Origin: Yoonia sp. BS5-3
GTDB lineage: Bacteria; Pseudomonadota; Alphaproteobacteria; Rhodobacterales; Rhodobacteraceae
Assembly (NCBI RefSeq): GCF_038069655.2
Contig: NZ_CP150951.2
Location: 3,436,001-3,500,000 of the forward strand
Length of the DNA: 64,000 nucleotides
Reading direction: 5' to 3'
The position numbers and the translations under genes are program-made. Positions 34,896 to 43,854 of this stretch are shown here, piece after piece. A model generated the notes under the pieces. It saw only the letters and a list, made by a program, of their open reading frames with translations, had not been told where the DNA came from and made no database searches. How positions within the stretch are numbered: the stretch's first letter is position 1; the number at the start of each line of letters is the position of its first letter.

Positions 34896-36944
34896 ATGGC
34901 CAACTCTTGTACCCGGTCTGCGCTGAAAAGCGCGACCATCCTTACCTCTGCACTTCTGCTGTCTTCTGGCGGTGCTTTGGCGCAATCCAATGAAGACCCA
35001 ACGCTTAATCCAATCACATTGCTGGGACGCATCGTTTTCGGGACCGGCGGCTCTGAAACAGTCGCTATCGACACGCCACAAGCTGTGACCGTGTTGAACC
35101 AGGAAGATATCGACCGGGCACAAGCAACAACTGTGGGCGAACTGTTCGAAACGGTCCCGGGCGTTCAGTCTATCGGTTCTGGCCGGGTTGCAGGCGAATC
35201 TTTCAATATTCGTGGTATTGGTTCTCTGGCTGCATCAGACGAATCCCGGATCATCATCACCGTCGACGGCGCAACAAAGTTCTACGAACAATACCGCCTC
35301 GGTTCATTCTTCTCGGATCCTGAACTCTACAAGCAAGTCGAAATCCTTCGCGGCCCGGCGTCTTCAACGCTTTATGGCTCTGGCGCGTTGGGCGGGGTCA
35401 TCAACTTTGAAACCAAGGATGCGAGCGATTTTCTGACGGATGGGATAAATGCCCTGCGCACGCGTCTATCCTACTCCAGCAACAGCGAAGAGTTCCTGGG
35501 ATCGCTCATCTATGCAACGCGCCCATCGGAAAATTTTGATACGCTGGTTGCACTGCAATATCGCGAGGCCGACGACTATACGACCGGTGATGGTTCTGAA
35601 ATTGGCGGTTCAGCATTTGACTCGGCATCCGGATTGGTCAAATCAAACCTCTATTTTGGCGACAGCCTCGACCAAGTATTGACGTTTTCCTACACGCGCT
35701 GGGACAGCGAACTTCAAGACACTGAATATTCACAAACCGGCACACTTGGCTTCGGCACTGTTGATCGGCATATCGTGGATGACACAATCGCGCTGCGATA
35801 CCAAAACCCTGTCTCTGGCAATCCACTTTTCGACTTTGATGTGGTCCTCGCCTACTCCAACACGCAAAATGAACAGTACGATTCGTCATTCGGTTGCTTT
35901 GGCTCGCCCTTATTCTGCGATTCCGAATATGCGTATGAAACTACCAGCCTAAAGGTTGAAAACACCGCGACGTTCGGCGCGGGAATCTGGCAGACTTACC
36001 TAACAACCGGTGTACAGCTCTCACATCAGGAACGTCTTGCCACAACAGAAATAGGCGACTTGGGGTTCCATCCAGAGGGTACCGATGATCGGGTCGGCCT
36101 TTACGCACAAGCCGAGATGATTTGGAACGAACGCCTCACAATTGTCCCTGGCATTCGGGCCGATTTTGCCGAGCTGACAGCAAATGAAGATAGCGGATTG
36201 GATGACGTGTCCGAGGTCGCGATATCACCGAAAATCGCAGCGCTTTACGACATTTCAGAAACAGTCAACATCTTCGGTTCATTGGCGAGAACGCAACGGG
36301 TCCCGACGATCGACGAATTTTTTTCAACGGATGCGGATGAACCAAACAGCCCAGATCTGGAAATGGAAACGGCAAATAGCGTTGAGCTTGGGGCATCGTT
36401 TTCTCGACAAAGCGTGTTGTCAGACAATGATGCATTCCAGGTAAAGGCGACACTGTTCTACTCCGAAATCGATGACCTCATCGCTCGTGAAGATACCGCT
36501 GGCACGCCCTACTATGCGAATGTTGATGCCGCAACGATCCACGGCATTGAGCTTGAGGCGGCATACGAATCTGAAGCTGTCTTTGTTCGTTCTGCATACT
36601 CTGATGTACGTGGAACCGATGACGCAACAGGCGAAACTTTAGATTCGATTCCAGCCCGTACTTTGAACCTGACAGTCGGCAAACGGATCGTAGCACTTGA
36701 CGTAGAATACGGATGGCAAGGCAATTTTGTCGACGATATCGCCTATGGAACCGATGAATATGACAGTTACGAAGTGCATGACCTCTTCGTCGGCTGGAAG
36801 CCTCAGCAAGGCGCGTTGCAAGGCGTGCAAGCCAACTTCCGGGTCAGTAATGTCTTGGACAAGCAATATACTAATTCACTCGCTGGCGATGCCGGGGAAG
36901 GTCGCTCTTACAATGTCAGCCTAACCAAAACATTCGAGTTTTAA
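34896..36944 (+). CDS. hmuR: TonB-dependent heme receptor
   Basis: 682-residue outer-membrane receptor. A signal peptide (1-28, ending GGALAQ) is followed by a plug domain (about 55-170: AVTVLNQEDIDRAQATTVGE, RGIGSLAASDES, VEILRGPASSTLYGSGALGG), then a beta-barrel ending in aromatic VSLTKTFEF as expected for the last strand. Divergence from hmuSTUV and the following exb/tonB genes support heme as ligand. AAAGGGC precedes the ATG. Confidence 0.93.
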   Translation: MANSCTRSALKSATILTSALLLSSGGALAQSNEDPTLNPITLLGRIVFGTGGSETVAIDTPQAVTVLNQEDIDRAQATTVGELFETVPGVQSIGSGRVAGESFNIRGIGSLAASDESRIIITVDGATKFYEQYRLGSFFSDPELYKQVEILRGPASSTLYGSGALGGVINFETKDASDFLTDGINALRTRLSYSSNSEEFLGSLIYATRPSENFDTLVALQYREADDYTTGDGSEIGGSAFDSASGLVKSNLYFGDSLDQVLTFSYTRWDSELQDTEYSQTGTLGFGTVDRHIVDDTIALRYQNPVSGNPLFDFDVVLAYSNTQNEQYDSSFGCFGSPLFCDSEYAYETTSLKVENTATFGAGIWQTYLTTGVQLSHQERLATTEIGDLGFHPEGTDDRVGLYAQAEMIWNERLTIVPGIRADFAELTANEDSGLDDVSEVAISPKIAALYDISETVNIFGSLARTQRVPTIDEFFSTDADEPNSPDLEMETANSVELGASFSRQSVLSDNDAFQVKATLFYSEIDDLIAREDTAGTPYYANVDAATIHGIELEAAYESEAVFVRSAYSDVRGTDDATGETLDSIPARTLNLTVGKRIVALDVEYGWQGNFVDDIAYGTDEYDSYEVHDLFVGWKPQQGALQGVQANFRVSNVLDKQYTNSLAGDAGEGRSYNVSLTKTFEF

Positions 36945-37036
36945 AAACATGCGGCGGTCTTCATCCCAAGGAAGACTGGTTTGGCCGTTGTCGTTGTATC
37001 CCTCACGGCGTTCACGGTACAGATATTCGCAAATAG

Positions 37037-37064
37037 GAAGGGGCCGCAATCGCGTGGCCCCTTC
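37037..37064 (+). other. Hairpin between hmuR and the exb operon
   Basis: GAAGGGGCC (37037-37045) and GGCCCCTTC (37056-37064) are perfectly complementary around a ten-base loop. No T-tract follows, so it is more likely a processing or stabilising element that adjusts expression of the downstream genes relative to hmuR than a terminator. It ends 21 bases before the next ATG. Confidence 0.45.
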
Positions 37065-37085
37065 ATAATGACACAGGAGAAGTTG

Positions 37086-37529
37086 ATGAAACGCCAGACA
37101 ACAGCACGGGCCTTTGGCAGTCTTGCACTTGCCGCTATGGCTCTGATTGGACCAGCACATGCCCAAGCAGAAACCGCCGCGCCGGGTATCTCGATTGAGC
37201 TGAACAGCACCGTCGAAGGTGATAACGCCTGCCGCCTCGTTTTTATGGTTGAAAACAAACTCTCCGCCGATGTGCAAAGCGCCGTCTTTGAGACTGTTCT
37301 GTTCACCACCGATGGCGTGGTCGAACGATTGACGCTTTTTGATTTTCAGACGCTCCCCCAAGGCACCCCGCGCGTCCGCCAATTCGACCTCGGCGGCCTG
37401 TCCTGTTCCAATCTGGGCCGCGTGCTGTTTAACGGGGTGCAAACCTGCACCGCTGCGCAGCTCAGCCCCGAGGCATGTGGCACAGATCTAAAGGTGACCA
37501 GCCGCACCGATGTTGAGGTTTTGGGATGA
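37086..37529 (+). CDS. Exported protein of unknown function in the heme/TonB operon
   Basis: 147 residues; the ATG at 37086 follows AGGAG. A signal peptide (1-29) ends near HAQAE. The rest is a beta-rich domain with four cysteines (NACRLVFMV, LSCSNLG, QTCTAAQ, EACGTDL) that could form two disulfides in the periplasm. I know no function for it. Its ATG-overlap with exbB and place between the receptor and the energising proteins indicate a role with TonB-dependent transport. Confidence 0.75.
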   Translation: MKRQTTARAFGSLALAAMALIGPAHAQAETAAPGISIELNSTVEGDNACRLVFMVENKLSADVQSAVFETVLFTTDGVVERLTLFDFQTLPQGTPRVRQFDLGGLSCSNLGRVLFNGVQTCTAAQLSPEACGTDLKVTSRTDVEVLG

Positions 37530-38191
37530 ATATCTTTGCCACCCTTTCCGAGCGCCTCTCAGCCATTTTGGACATTGGCGGGCCGGTCGTTCTGGTCCTG
37601 TTGGCCTTGTCGGTCGTCTCGGTCGGCATGATCATCTTTAAACTGGTCCAGTTCGCGGCCAACGGTGTCGGACGGCGTGCGAAATTCACCCAAGGGCTTG
37701 ATGCCTGGGACAATCGCGATCTTGCAGGCGCAAAGGCCGCGTTACGGGCCTCAAAGAACGGGCGTGCACATATCATTTCGGCGGCGCTTGACCAAATCGG
37801 GTCAAACGCAAACGCCCATGACCGGGTCGAGGCCGAGCTTTCGGCCGAGTTTGACCGGCTCGAACGCGGCTTTCGGGTGCTGGACAGCATCGCGCAGATC
37901 GCGCCATTGCTGGGCCTCTTCGGGACCGTGCTGGGGATGATCGATGCGTTCCGGGCCTTGCAGGCCGCTGGCACCGCTGTTGATCCGTCCCTTTTGGCGG
38001 GCGGCATTTGGGTGGCACTTTTGACCACAGCCGTTGGGCTTGCCGTGGCGATGCCGACACAGATCATGCTGACATGGCTGGAAAGCCGGGTCGACCGGGA
38101 ACGCAGCTTGGCCGTGATGGCGCTGGAACGGGCTTTCTGCCCATTGGGCGGTGAAACCGCACAAAGTCGCCCGATCGCACATGCTGTCTAA
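37526..38191 (+). CDS. exbB: ExbB-type proton channel subunit
   Basis: 221-residue MotA/TolQ/ExbB family protein with three membrane helices (about 15-37, 125-148 and 165-190). The last two contain IAPLLGLFGTVLGMIDAF and GGIWVALLTTAVGLAVAMP, the conserved core. With ExbD it turns the proton gradient into TonB motion. The ATG overlaps the preceding stop. Confidence 0.92.
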   Translation: MNIFATLSERLSAILDIGGPVVLVLLALSVVSVGMIIFKLVQFAANGVGRRAKFTQGLDAWDNRDLAGAKAALRASKNGRAHIISAALDQIGSNANAHDRVEAELSAEFDRLERGFRVLDSIAQIAPLLGLFGTVLGMIDAFRALQAAGTAVDPSLLAGGIWVALLTTAVGLAVAMPTQIMLTWLESRVDRERSLAVMALERAFCPLGGETAQSRPIAHAV

Positions 38192-38561
38192 ACCGCGCAA
38201 AGCGCGTAATGCACTTTCGATGACATCGCTTATTGATGTCATCTTTTTGCTGCTGCTGTTTTTCATGCTGACATCAACCTTCACGCGTTTTGCCGAAATC
38301 CCGCTCTCAAGCGGGGCGGCGGGGCTGAATGCGACCACCCCAGATAGCCCGCCTGCATTGGTTCGGCTGACATCCGAAGGGCTTAGCGTGAACGGCATCG
38401 ACACGGCACCGGATGGGCTGCTTGCTGCGGTTGATGCGCTTCCACAGGCCCCAAATCTGCTGATCGTCACATTAACCGAAGATGTCACGTCCCAGCAGCT
38501 TGTTGATCTTTTAGTTCAGGTCCAGCCGCGGCCCGATCTGGCCATTAAGGTGCTCGAATGA
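38181..38561 (+). CDS. exbD: ExbD-type subunit, first copy
   Basis: 126 residues. One N-terminal helix carries the conserved aspartate in SLIDVIFLLLLFFML; the rest is periplasmic. The ATG at 38181 overlaps the exbB stop. A second ExbD follows directly. Confidence 0.9.
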   Translation: MLSKPRKARNALSMTSLIDVIFLLLLFFMLTSTFTRFAEIPLSSGAAGLNATTPDSPPALVRLTSEGLSVNGIDTAPDGLLAAVDALPQAPNLLIVTLTEDVTSQQLVDLLVQVQPRPDLAIKVLE

Positions 38562-38944
38562 CCTTACGCACACGAAAACCGCGCAAAAAAGGCGAACCAA
38601 CGATTGCGTTGATCAATATCGTTTTTTTGATGCTGGTATTCTTCCTGATTGCAGGCACCGTGGCACCGCCGCTGGATGAGCGGGTCAGCCTGGTCGACAC
38701 CGCAGATCTGGAAGGCAGCCCGCCACCTGACACCGCCGTTGTGCTACCGGATGGAACCCTGGTGTTGCGGGGCGAGCCGATCACGCCCGAAGACCTGATC
38801 ACAGCCGAAAGGACCGACCCCGATTTGATGCGACTGGTGCCAGATCGGGACTTACCTGCGCAGATGCTTCTTGAGATCACCGCGACACTGCGCGAAGGCG
38901 GTATTGCAGATGTTCGTCTGATCACACAGCGAGGGATGCAATGA
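38558..38944 (+). CDS. ExbD-type subunit, second copy
   Basis: 128 residues with one helix (INIVFLMLVFFLIAGTV) in which the usual channel aspartate is replaced by Asn (LINIVFLM against LIDVIFLL in the first copy). The periplasmic part is diverged. It overlaps exbD by ATGA. The loss of the ionisable residue suggests a structural or asymmetric partner in an ExbB/ExbD1/ExbD2 complex. Confidence 0.88.
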   Translation: MTLRTRKPRKKGEPTIALINIVFLMLVFFLIAGTVAPPLDERVSLVDTADLEGSPPPDTAVVLPDGTLVLRGEPITPEDLITAERTDPDLMRLVPDRDLPAQMLLEITATLREGGIADVRLITQRGMQ

Positions 38945-39846
38945 GCATGCGGGTACCCCTTGGTCTTGGCGGCGCCTTTATGGCCTCGCTTGCATTACAT
39001 GCCAGCGGCATTTTGGCATCGGCCCCGCCCAAACCACTTGTGGTGATTGATGGCGCACCGCCAGGCGTGGCCCTTTTGGGCGATAGCTTTGCCGATATGG
39101 CAATGGGCGCCCCATCCAGCCCGCCAGTCACCGCCGCAGCCAGCCCTTTCACAGAGGCGGCGACGCAGGCCGAAACACCGCCGCAGACGGCAGAAACAGT
39201 TGTTCCTGACATCACGCCGACGGCCACAGGAACGCTCGCTATATCGCCGACACCGCCTGTTGCAGCAACTGCGCCTGTGACACCAACCGCCCCCCCTGCC
39301 CCGGCAGAGGCGGCGGAGACAAGTCCGCTTGAAACGGTTACGGCCGTCAACGTCCCCGTCGTGCAAACCCCCGATGCAGATACGATCCGGCCACAACGCC
39401 GCCCGGCGGATTTGGGCCAGGAACCACCTGAACCTGCACCCCAGCCGCCACGCCAGCAAACCGCCTCTTCATCTGGCAATGCAGACCAGAACGCAACGCG
39501 CGGTTCAACTGAGGGGCAGCAAAACGGGCAGGCGACAGCCGCCTCAAATGGCGCAAATAACGACGCAACGAATGCGGCAACGGCGCGGGCTGCCGCGAAT
39601 TATCAAGGGCAAGTCCTGCGGCAAATCAACAGCACCCGGATCGAGCGACTCAATGCGCGGGGGACAGCAATCATTGCCTTCTCGATCAGTCCGTCAGGCA
39701 CATTGGCATCTGTCAGTGTTGCGCGATCATCAGGAAATGCACGCATTGATCAGGCTGGCATGAACCATATCCAACGTGCGGCCCCATTCCCGCCACCACC
39801 GCCAGGGGCGCAAACCCGTTTCCAGGTCGAGTTCGAGGGGCGCTAA
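38941..39846 (+). CDS. tonB: TonB family energy-transducing protein
   Basis: 301 residues: a short N-terminal hydrophobic anchor (LGGAFMASLALHASGILA), a long Pro/Ala/Thr-rich periplasmic spacer (about 35-200), then the C-terminal TonB domain (about 215-301: YQGQVLRQINSTRIERLNAR, GTAIIAFSISPSGTLASVSV). It links the ExbBD motor to HmuR and probably other receptors. It is the last gene of the run and its stop overlaps the convergent Anbu stop. Confidence 0.9.
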   Translation: MSMRVPLGLGGAFMASLALHASGILASAPPKPLVVIDGAPPGVALLGDSFADMAMGAPSSPPVTAAASPFTEAATQAETPPQTAETVVPDITPTATGTLAISPTPPVAATAPVTPTAPPAPAEAAETSPLETVTAVNVPVVQTPDADTIRPQRRPADLGQEPPEPAPQPPRQQTASSSGNADQNATRGSTEGQQNGQATAASNGANNDATNAATARAAANYQGQVLRQINSTRIERLNARGTAIIAFSISPSGTLASVSVARSSGNARIDQAGMNHIQRAAPFPPPPPGAQTRFQVEFEGR

Positions 39847-40574
39847 AGCGGATATGACGGCAGCTGCTGAAACGCGGTTTTCAACGCATCACCCCAGCCA
39901 TCTGAAATGGTTTGGTAAATGGGATCGTTTTCTTCGATGCGCTTGGTGCGGCTGGCATCAAAACTATCGGCCGGATAGACCTGCAAATCAAAAGGCGGCG
40001 CGACTGATAGGTTTGATTTGACGGTGGAATCAAATGACACCAGCAGCAGCTTGACGGTTTCCTCAAAACCCATGGTCTGATCATAGGCACGGACCAAAAT
40101 CGGCTTGCCGTATTTCGTCTCGCCAATCTGAAAGAACGGGGTGTCGTCCGTCACTTCGATAAAGTTGCCTTGGGGATAGATCAAAAAGATGGTCGGTTGG
40201 CCGCCCTTGATCTGTCCGCCTACAATGACCGATGCACCAAACTGATCAGCAGCATCTTGTCCGTTACCGCTGCTATCGGCGATCACCTCTTTCAAAGTGG
40301 CGCCAACAAGGCGGGCCACCTGAAACATGGTTTCCTGGCGCAGGATGCTGGGATCACGTTCTTCTGCGGCCTTTGAACGTTCTTCAAGCAAGCTGATCAT
40401 CGATTGCGTGGTCGCCAGATTGCCTGCGGTCATCACGGTAATCATCCGCTCGCCGGGCACGCTCCAGGTAAACATTTTGCGGCTTGTCGCGAAGTTGTCC
40501 ACCCCCGCATTCGTGCGGGTGTCCGACATGAATACCAACCCATGATCGAGCCGCAATCCAACGCAATATGTCAT
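39843..40574 (-). CDS. Anbu, proteasome-type peptidase subunit
   Basis: Ancestral beta-subunit of the proteasome/HslV superfamily, which assembles into open helical or ring particles. The ATG at 40574 gives MTYCVGLRLDHGLVFMSDTR, with Thr2 next to the initiator Met in the catalytic-nucleophile position, the expected Asp in MSDTR and a Lys in SRKMFTW. The longer upstream frame would bury the Thr and is not accepted. The gene is the last of a four-gene cluster with a transglutaminase-like, an alpha-E and a permuted ATP-grasp protein, the usual Anbu set. Its substrates are not known. Confidence 0.88.
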   Translation of the reverse strand: MTYCVGLRLDHGLVFMSDTRTNAGVDNFATSRKMFTWSVPGERMITVMTAGNLATTQSMISLLEERSKAAEERDPSILRQETMFQVARLVGATLKEVIADSSGNGQDAADQFGASVIVGGQIKGGQPTIFLIYPQGNFIEVTDDTPFFQIGETKYGKPILVRAYDQTMGFEETVKLLLVSFDSTVKSNLSVAPPFDLQVYPADSFDASRTKRIEENDPIYQTISDGWGDALKTAFQQLPSYPL

Positions 40575-40608
40575 CTTTGTCTTACCTGAGCAGTGGTCTT
40601 CACTTTGC

Positions 40609-41406
40609 TTACTGCTGAACCTGCACAGATACAATCATTGCTTCATCACCGGGGCCGATCCGCAGCCCGGCAACGGGGGCTGCATCGCGCGCATCCCGGC
40701 CAATGGCAACACGGACATATTTTTCATCCGGGCAAACACCATTTGAGACATCAAAGCCAACCCAGCCCAGATCGGGCACATGGGCCTCTGCCCAGGCATG
40801 TGTGGCATCCTGATCGATCTGGCCATTGATCATCAAATAACCGCTGACATAGCGCGCAGGCAGACCGGCGGCGCGGCAAACGGCAATGAATATCTGCGCA
40901 TGATCCTGGCAAACCCCTGCCCCGGTTTCCAAGGCCTGCTCTGCCGTGATGCCCGCCTCGGTAGCGCCAATCTCGTAAGGGGTTGCGGCCAAAATAGCGG
41001 CAGAGACGTGATGCAGCGCAGCTAGCGTGTCGGCCTCATCATGCAGCGGCGCGGCAAGCTTGACGACCAAGGGGCCCGCTTCTGTCGCCTCTGTTGCCTG
41101 TTTGAAATGCCACAGCGGGGCAACCCCATATCGCTTGCCGAAAATACCAGCGGATTCGTGGGTTTGCACCGTGCCAGAGGCCGTCAACACCACGGATTGG
41201 GCCCCAGGATCGATGCTGACCAAGGCAACATCATTGCCATAGTGATCCACATAATTAGTCTCAACCCGCCCCCCTTGCACATCAAGGGTCCAGTCAATCA
41301 CATCCTGTAAATGGGTCGGCTGCGGACGCAAGCGGACCTTTTGCAGCGCATAGGTGACAGGCACCTCAAAATCATAAGTCGTGCTATGGCGGATCTGAAG
41401 CTTCAT
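40609..41406 (-). CDS. Transglutaminase-like protein of the Anbu cluster
   Basis: 265 residues of the bacterial transglutaminase/protease-like family. An N-terminal beta domain (MKLQIRHSTTYDFEVPVTY) precedes the core with the Cys in GAGVCQDHAQIF, the His in THAWAEAHVPDLGWVGFDV and the following Asp, a complete Cys-His-Asp triad. It probably acts with the ATP-grasp and Anbu genes on peptide-bond or isopeptide chemistry; the reaction is not established. Confidence 0.87.
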   Translation of the reverse strand: MKLQIRHSTTYDFEVPVTYALQKVRLRPQPTHLQDVIDWTLDVQGGRVETNYVDHYGNDVALVSIDPGAQSVVLTASGTVQTHESAGIFGKRYGVAPLWHFKQATEATEAGPLVVKLAAPLHDEADTLAALHHVSAAILAATPYEIGATEAGITAEQALETGAGVCQDHAQIFIAVCRAAGLPARYVSGYLMINGQIDQDATHAWAEAHVPDLGWVGFDVSNGVCPDEKYVRVAIGRDARDAAPVAGLRIGPGDEAMIVSVQVQQ

Positions 41407-42348
41407 TTAGCTATTAAACCTGTAGTCCTGTTCAATCTGCTGTCCCAAATTGGCGTTATCTTCGATCACGCTGCCGATGAACTCATGCAGGCCTTCTTCG
41501 AAGATGGCATTGATATCGCGGTCTTTCAGCCGCACAAGCAGCTTCTCTGCCATATCGTGACAAGGCATGCGCGTCCCGTAATCAGCGGCCAGATAACCAA
41601 GGTTATCGACGATTTTAGACATCCCAAAGCTGAGCGATCGGGGCATGCGCCCATCAAGGATCAGGAAACTGGCGATGGCAGCGGCGGTATAGTCATCGTC
41701 CACGGCCCAGCGAAACGAACGATGTGCCGACACCGAGCGCAGGATCGTTTCCCATTGTACATTATCCATCCGGCTGCCCACAAAAGATGCGGCGGGCAGC
41801 AAAGAGTAATATTTGACGTCAATGATCCGCGCGGTGCTGTCGATCCGCTCAATGAACGTGCCCAAGCGGCAGAAATCAAACATGTCATTGCGCAGCATTG
41901 TCCCATGCAGCGCGCCGCGCACCAAAGCCGATTGTTGACGAATGCTCGCCAAAATCGCGGGCAGTTCAGTCTGGGTGACCGGCTCTTTCAGAAGGGCGGT
42001 CAATGTCATCCAGGTCTCATTGACCGCTGACCAGACCTCGGTTGTCAGGGCGGTGCGCACCAGCCTTGCATTGTCGCGCGCCGATTTGATGACTGACAGG
42101 ACCGAGCTGGGATTTTCCGTATCGCGCAGCAGAAAATTCACAACCCGCGCACCGTCATATCCATCATAGCGCGCCTCATAGGCCATCTGCGCCGCCGAGG
42201 TGACGATGATCGATTTCCATTCAGATTCGGCATCAGAGGACCGGGTCAACGCGATCCGAAACCCTGCCTCAAGCAGACGCGCGGTGTTCTCGGCCCGCTC
42301 AAGCGACCGGAACATCCAGTAAAGACCCCCTGCAGTTTTTCCCAGCAT
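41407..42348 (-). CDS. Alpha-E domain protein of the Anbu cluster
   Basis: 313-residue all-helical protein beginning MLGKTAGGLYWMFRSLERAENTARLLE, the family signature. It is always found beside the permuted ATP-grasp gene and probably works with it. No catalytic motif is visible. One base separates it from both neighbours' ends. Confidence 0.87.
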   Translation of the reverse strand: MLGKTAGGLYWMFRSLERAENTARLLEAGFRIALTRSSDAESEWKSIIVTSAAQMAYEARYDGYDGARVVNFLLRDTENPSSVLSVIKSARDNARLVRTALTTEVWSAVNETWMTLTALLKEPVTQTELPAILASIRQQSALVRGALHGTMLRNDMFDFCRLGTFIERIDSTARIIDVKYYSLLPAASFVGSRMDNVQWETILRSVSAHRSFRWAVDDDYTAAAIASFLILDGRMPRSLSFGMSKIVDNLGYLAADYGTRMPCHDMAEKLLVRLKDRDINAIFEEGLHEFIGSVIEDNANLGQQIEQDYRFNS

Positions 42349-42349
42349 C

Positions 42350-43774
42350 TTAGTCTTCCAATATCCAGGTGTCTTTGGTGCCGCCGCCTTGGCTTGAATT
42401 CACCACAAGGCTACCCTCTGTCAGGGCCACACGGGTCAATCCGCCAGGGGTGATATCAATCCGGTCAGGCGACATCAGCGCAAAGGGGCGTAAATCGACA
42501 TGACGCGGTGCCAGCCCTTTTTCAGTGAAAATGGGCACCGTCGACAATGACAAGGTCGGCTGCGCGATGTAATTGCCCGGATTGGCCTTCAGCTTGTCGG
42601 TGAATGCTGCGATTTCCTTTTTACTGGCCGCAGGGCCCACAAGCATCCCATAGCCGCCCGATCCATGAACCTCTTTGACGACCAGATCAGCAAGGTTATC
42701 CAGAACGTAGCGCAGCATATCGGGCTCTGAGCAGCGATAGGTCTCAACATTCTTCAATATGGCCTTTTCGCCGGTGTAAAACTGCACAATGTCAGGGACA
42801 TAGCTATAGATCGCCTTGTCATCAGCAACACCCGTACCCGGCGCATTAGCAATAGTGATATTGCCAGCGCGGTACACATCCATGATCCCCGGAACGCCAA
42901 GCATGGATTGCGGATTAAAGGTCAGCGGGTCAAGAAATTCATCATCCACACGCCGATAAAGCACATCGATATTGCGATAACCGCGGGTCGTACGCATCGC
43001 GATACGGCCATCGCGCACGCGCAGATCATGGCCTTCGACCAATTCGACCCCCATCTGATCGGCCAGGAAACTATGCTCAAAATAAGCCGAATTATATATC
43101 CCCGGGGTCAAAACCCCCACACACGGGCGCCCCTCGCAAGAGGCAGGGGCACAAGCAGCCAGGGATCGGCGCAGGCTTTTGGGATAATCGCTAACGGGCT
43201 GCACCTTGATCTGGCTAAACAGCTCAGGGAACATCTGTAGCATGGTCTCGCGATTTTCCAGCATATAGCTGACGCCAGAGGGTGTGCGTGCATTGTCTTC
43301 AAGCACGTAAAACTCATCCTCGCCGGTGCGCACGATATCGGTGCCAACGATATGGGTGTAGACATTCCCCGGCGGGGCAAAGCCCATCATCTGCGGCAAG
43401 AACGCATCATTTTGTGCGATCAATTCCTTGGGAATGACACCGGCGCGCAGAATCTCCTGGCGGTTATAGATATCATAGAGAAACGCATTGATGGCACGGA
43501 CGCGCTGCTCGATCCCCTTTGAAAGCTTGGTCCATTCACGAGCCGACAAAATCCGCGGGACCAGATCAAACGGGATCAGCCGCTCTTCGGCGTCCGCCTG
43601 GCCGTAGACATTAAACGTAATGCCTGTGCGGCGGAAAAAGGCCTCGGCCTCTTCAGATTTGGTGGATAAGCGCGCGTTATCTTGGTTCGCGAACCAGGTA
43701 TCATATGCGGCATAAGGGCTGCGGACACCGTCGGTAAGCCGCATTTCGTCAAAATGGCATTTCTTTTCGGTCAT
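42350..43774 (-). CDS. Circularly permuted type 2 ATP-grasp protein of the Anbu cluster
   Basis: 474 residues. The order of ATP-grasp elements is rearranged as in the CP-ATP-grasp type 2 family; YVLEDNARTPSGVSYMLENR, EVHGSGGYGMLVGPAAS and the C-terminal LTEGSLVVNSSQGGGTKDTW are family landmarks. Such enzymes form amide bonds via acyl phosphate, so it could build or attach a peptide tag. First gene of the Anbu unit. Confidence 0.87.
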   Translation of the reverse strand: MTEKKCHFDEMRLTDGVRSPYAAYDTWFANQDNARLSTKSEEAEAFFRRTGITFNVYGQADAEERLIPFDLVPRILSAREWTKLSKGIEQRVRAINAFLYDIYNRQEILRAGVIPKELIAQNDAFLPQMMGFAPPGNVYTHIVGTDIVRTGEDEFYVLEDNARTPSGVSYMLENRETMLQMFPELFSQIKVQPVSDYPKSLRRSLAACAPASCEGRPCVGVLTPGIYNSAYFEHSFLADQMGVELVEGHDLRVRDGRIAMRTTRGYRNIDVLYRRVDDEFLDPLTFNPQSMLGVPGIMDVYRAGNITIANAPGTGVADDKAIYSYVPDIVQFYTGEKAILKNVETYRCSEPDMLRYVLDNLADLVVKEVHGSGGYGMLVGPAASKKEIAAFTDKLKANPGNYIAQPTLSLSTVPIFTEKGLAPRHVDLRPFALMSPDRIDITPGGLTRVALTEGSLVVNSSQGGGTKDTWILED

Positions 43775-43854
43775 TTCGTTAACCTACAGGCTTTCAAGGT
43801 GGCTGCAATAGCGGCACCGGGAATGCACCCGGTCTTTCCAAACCGCCGCAGAAT

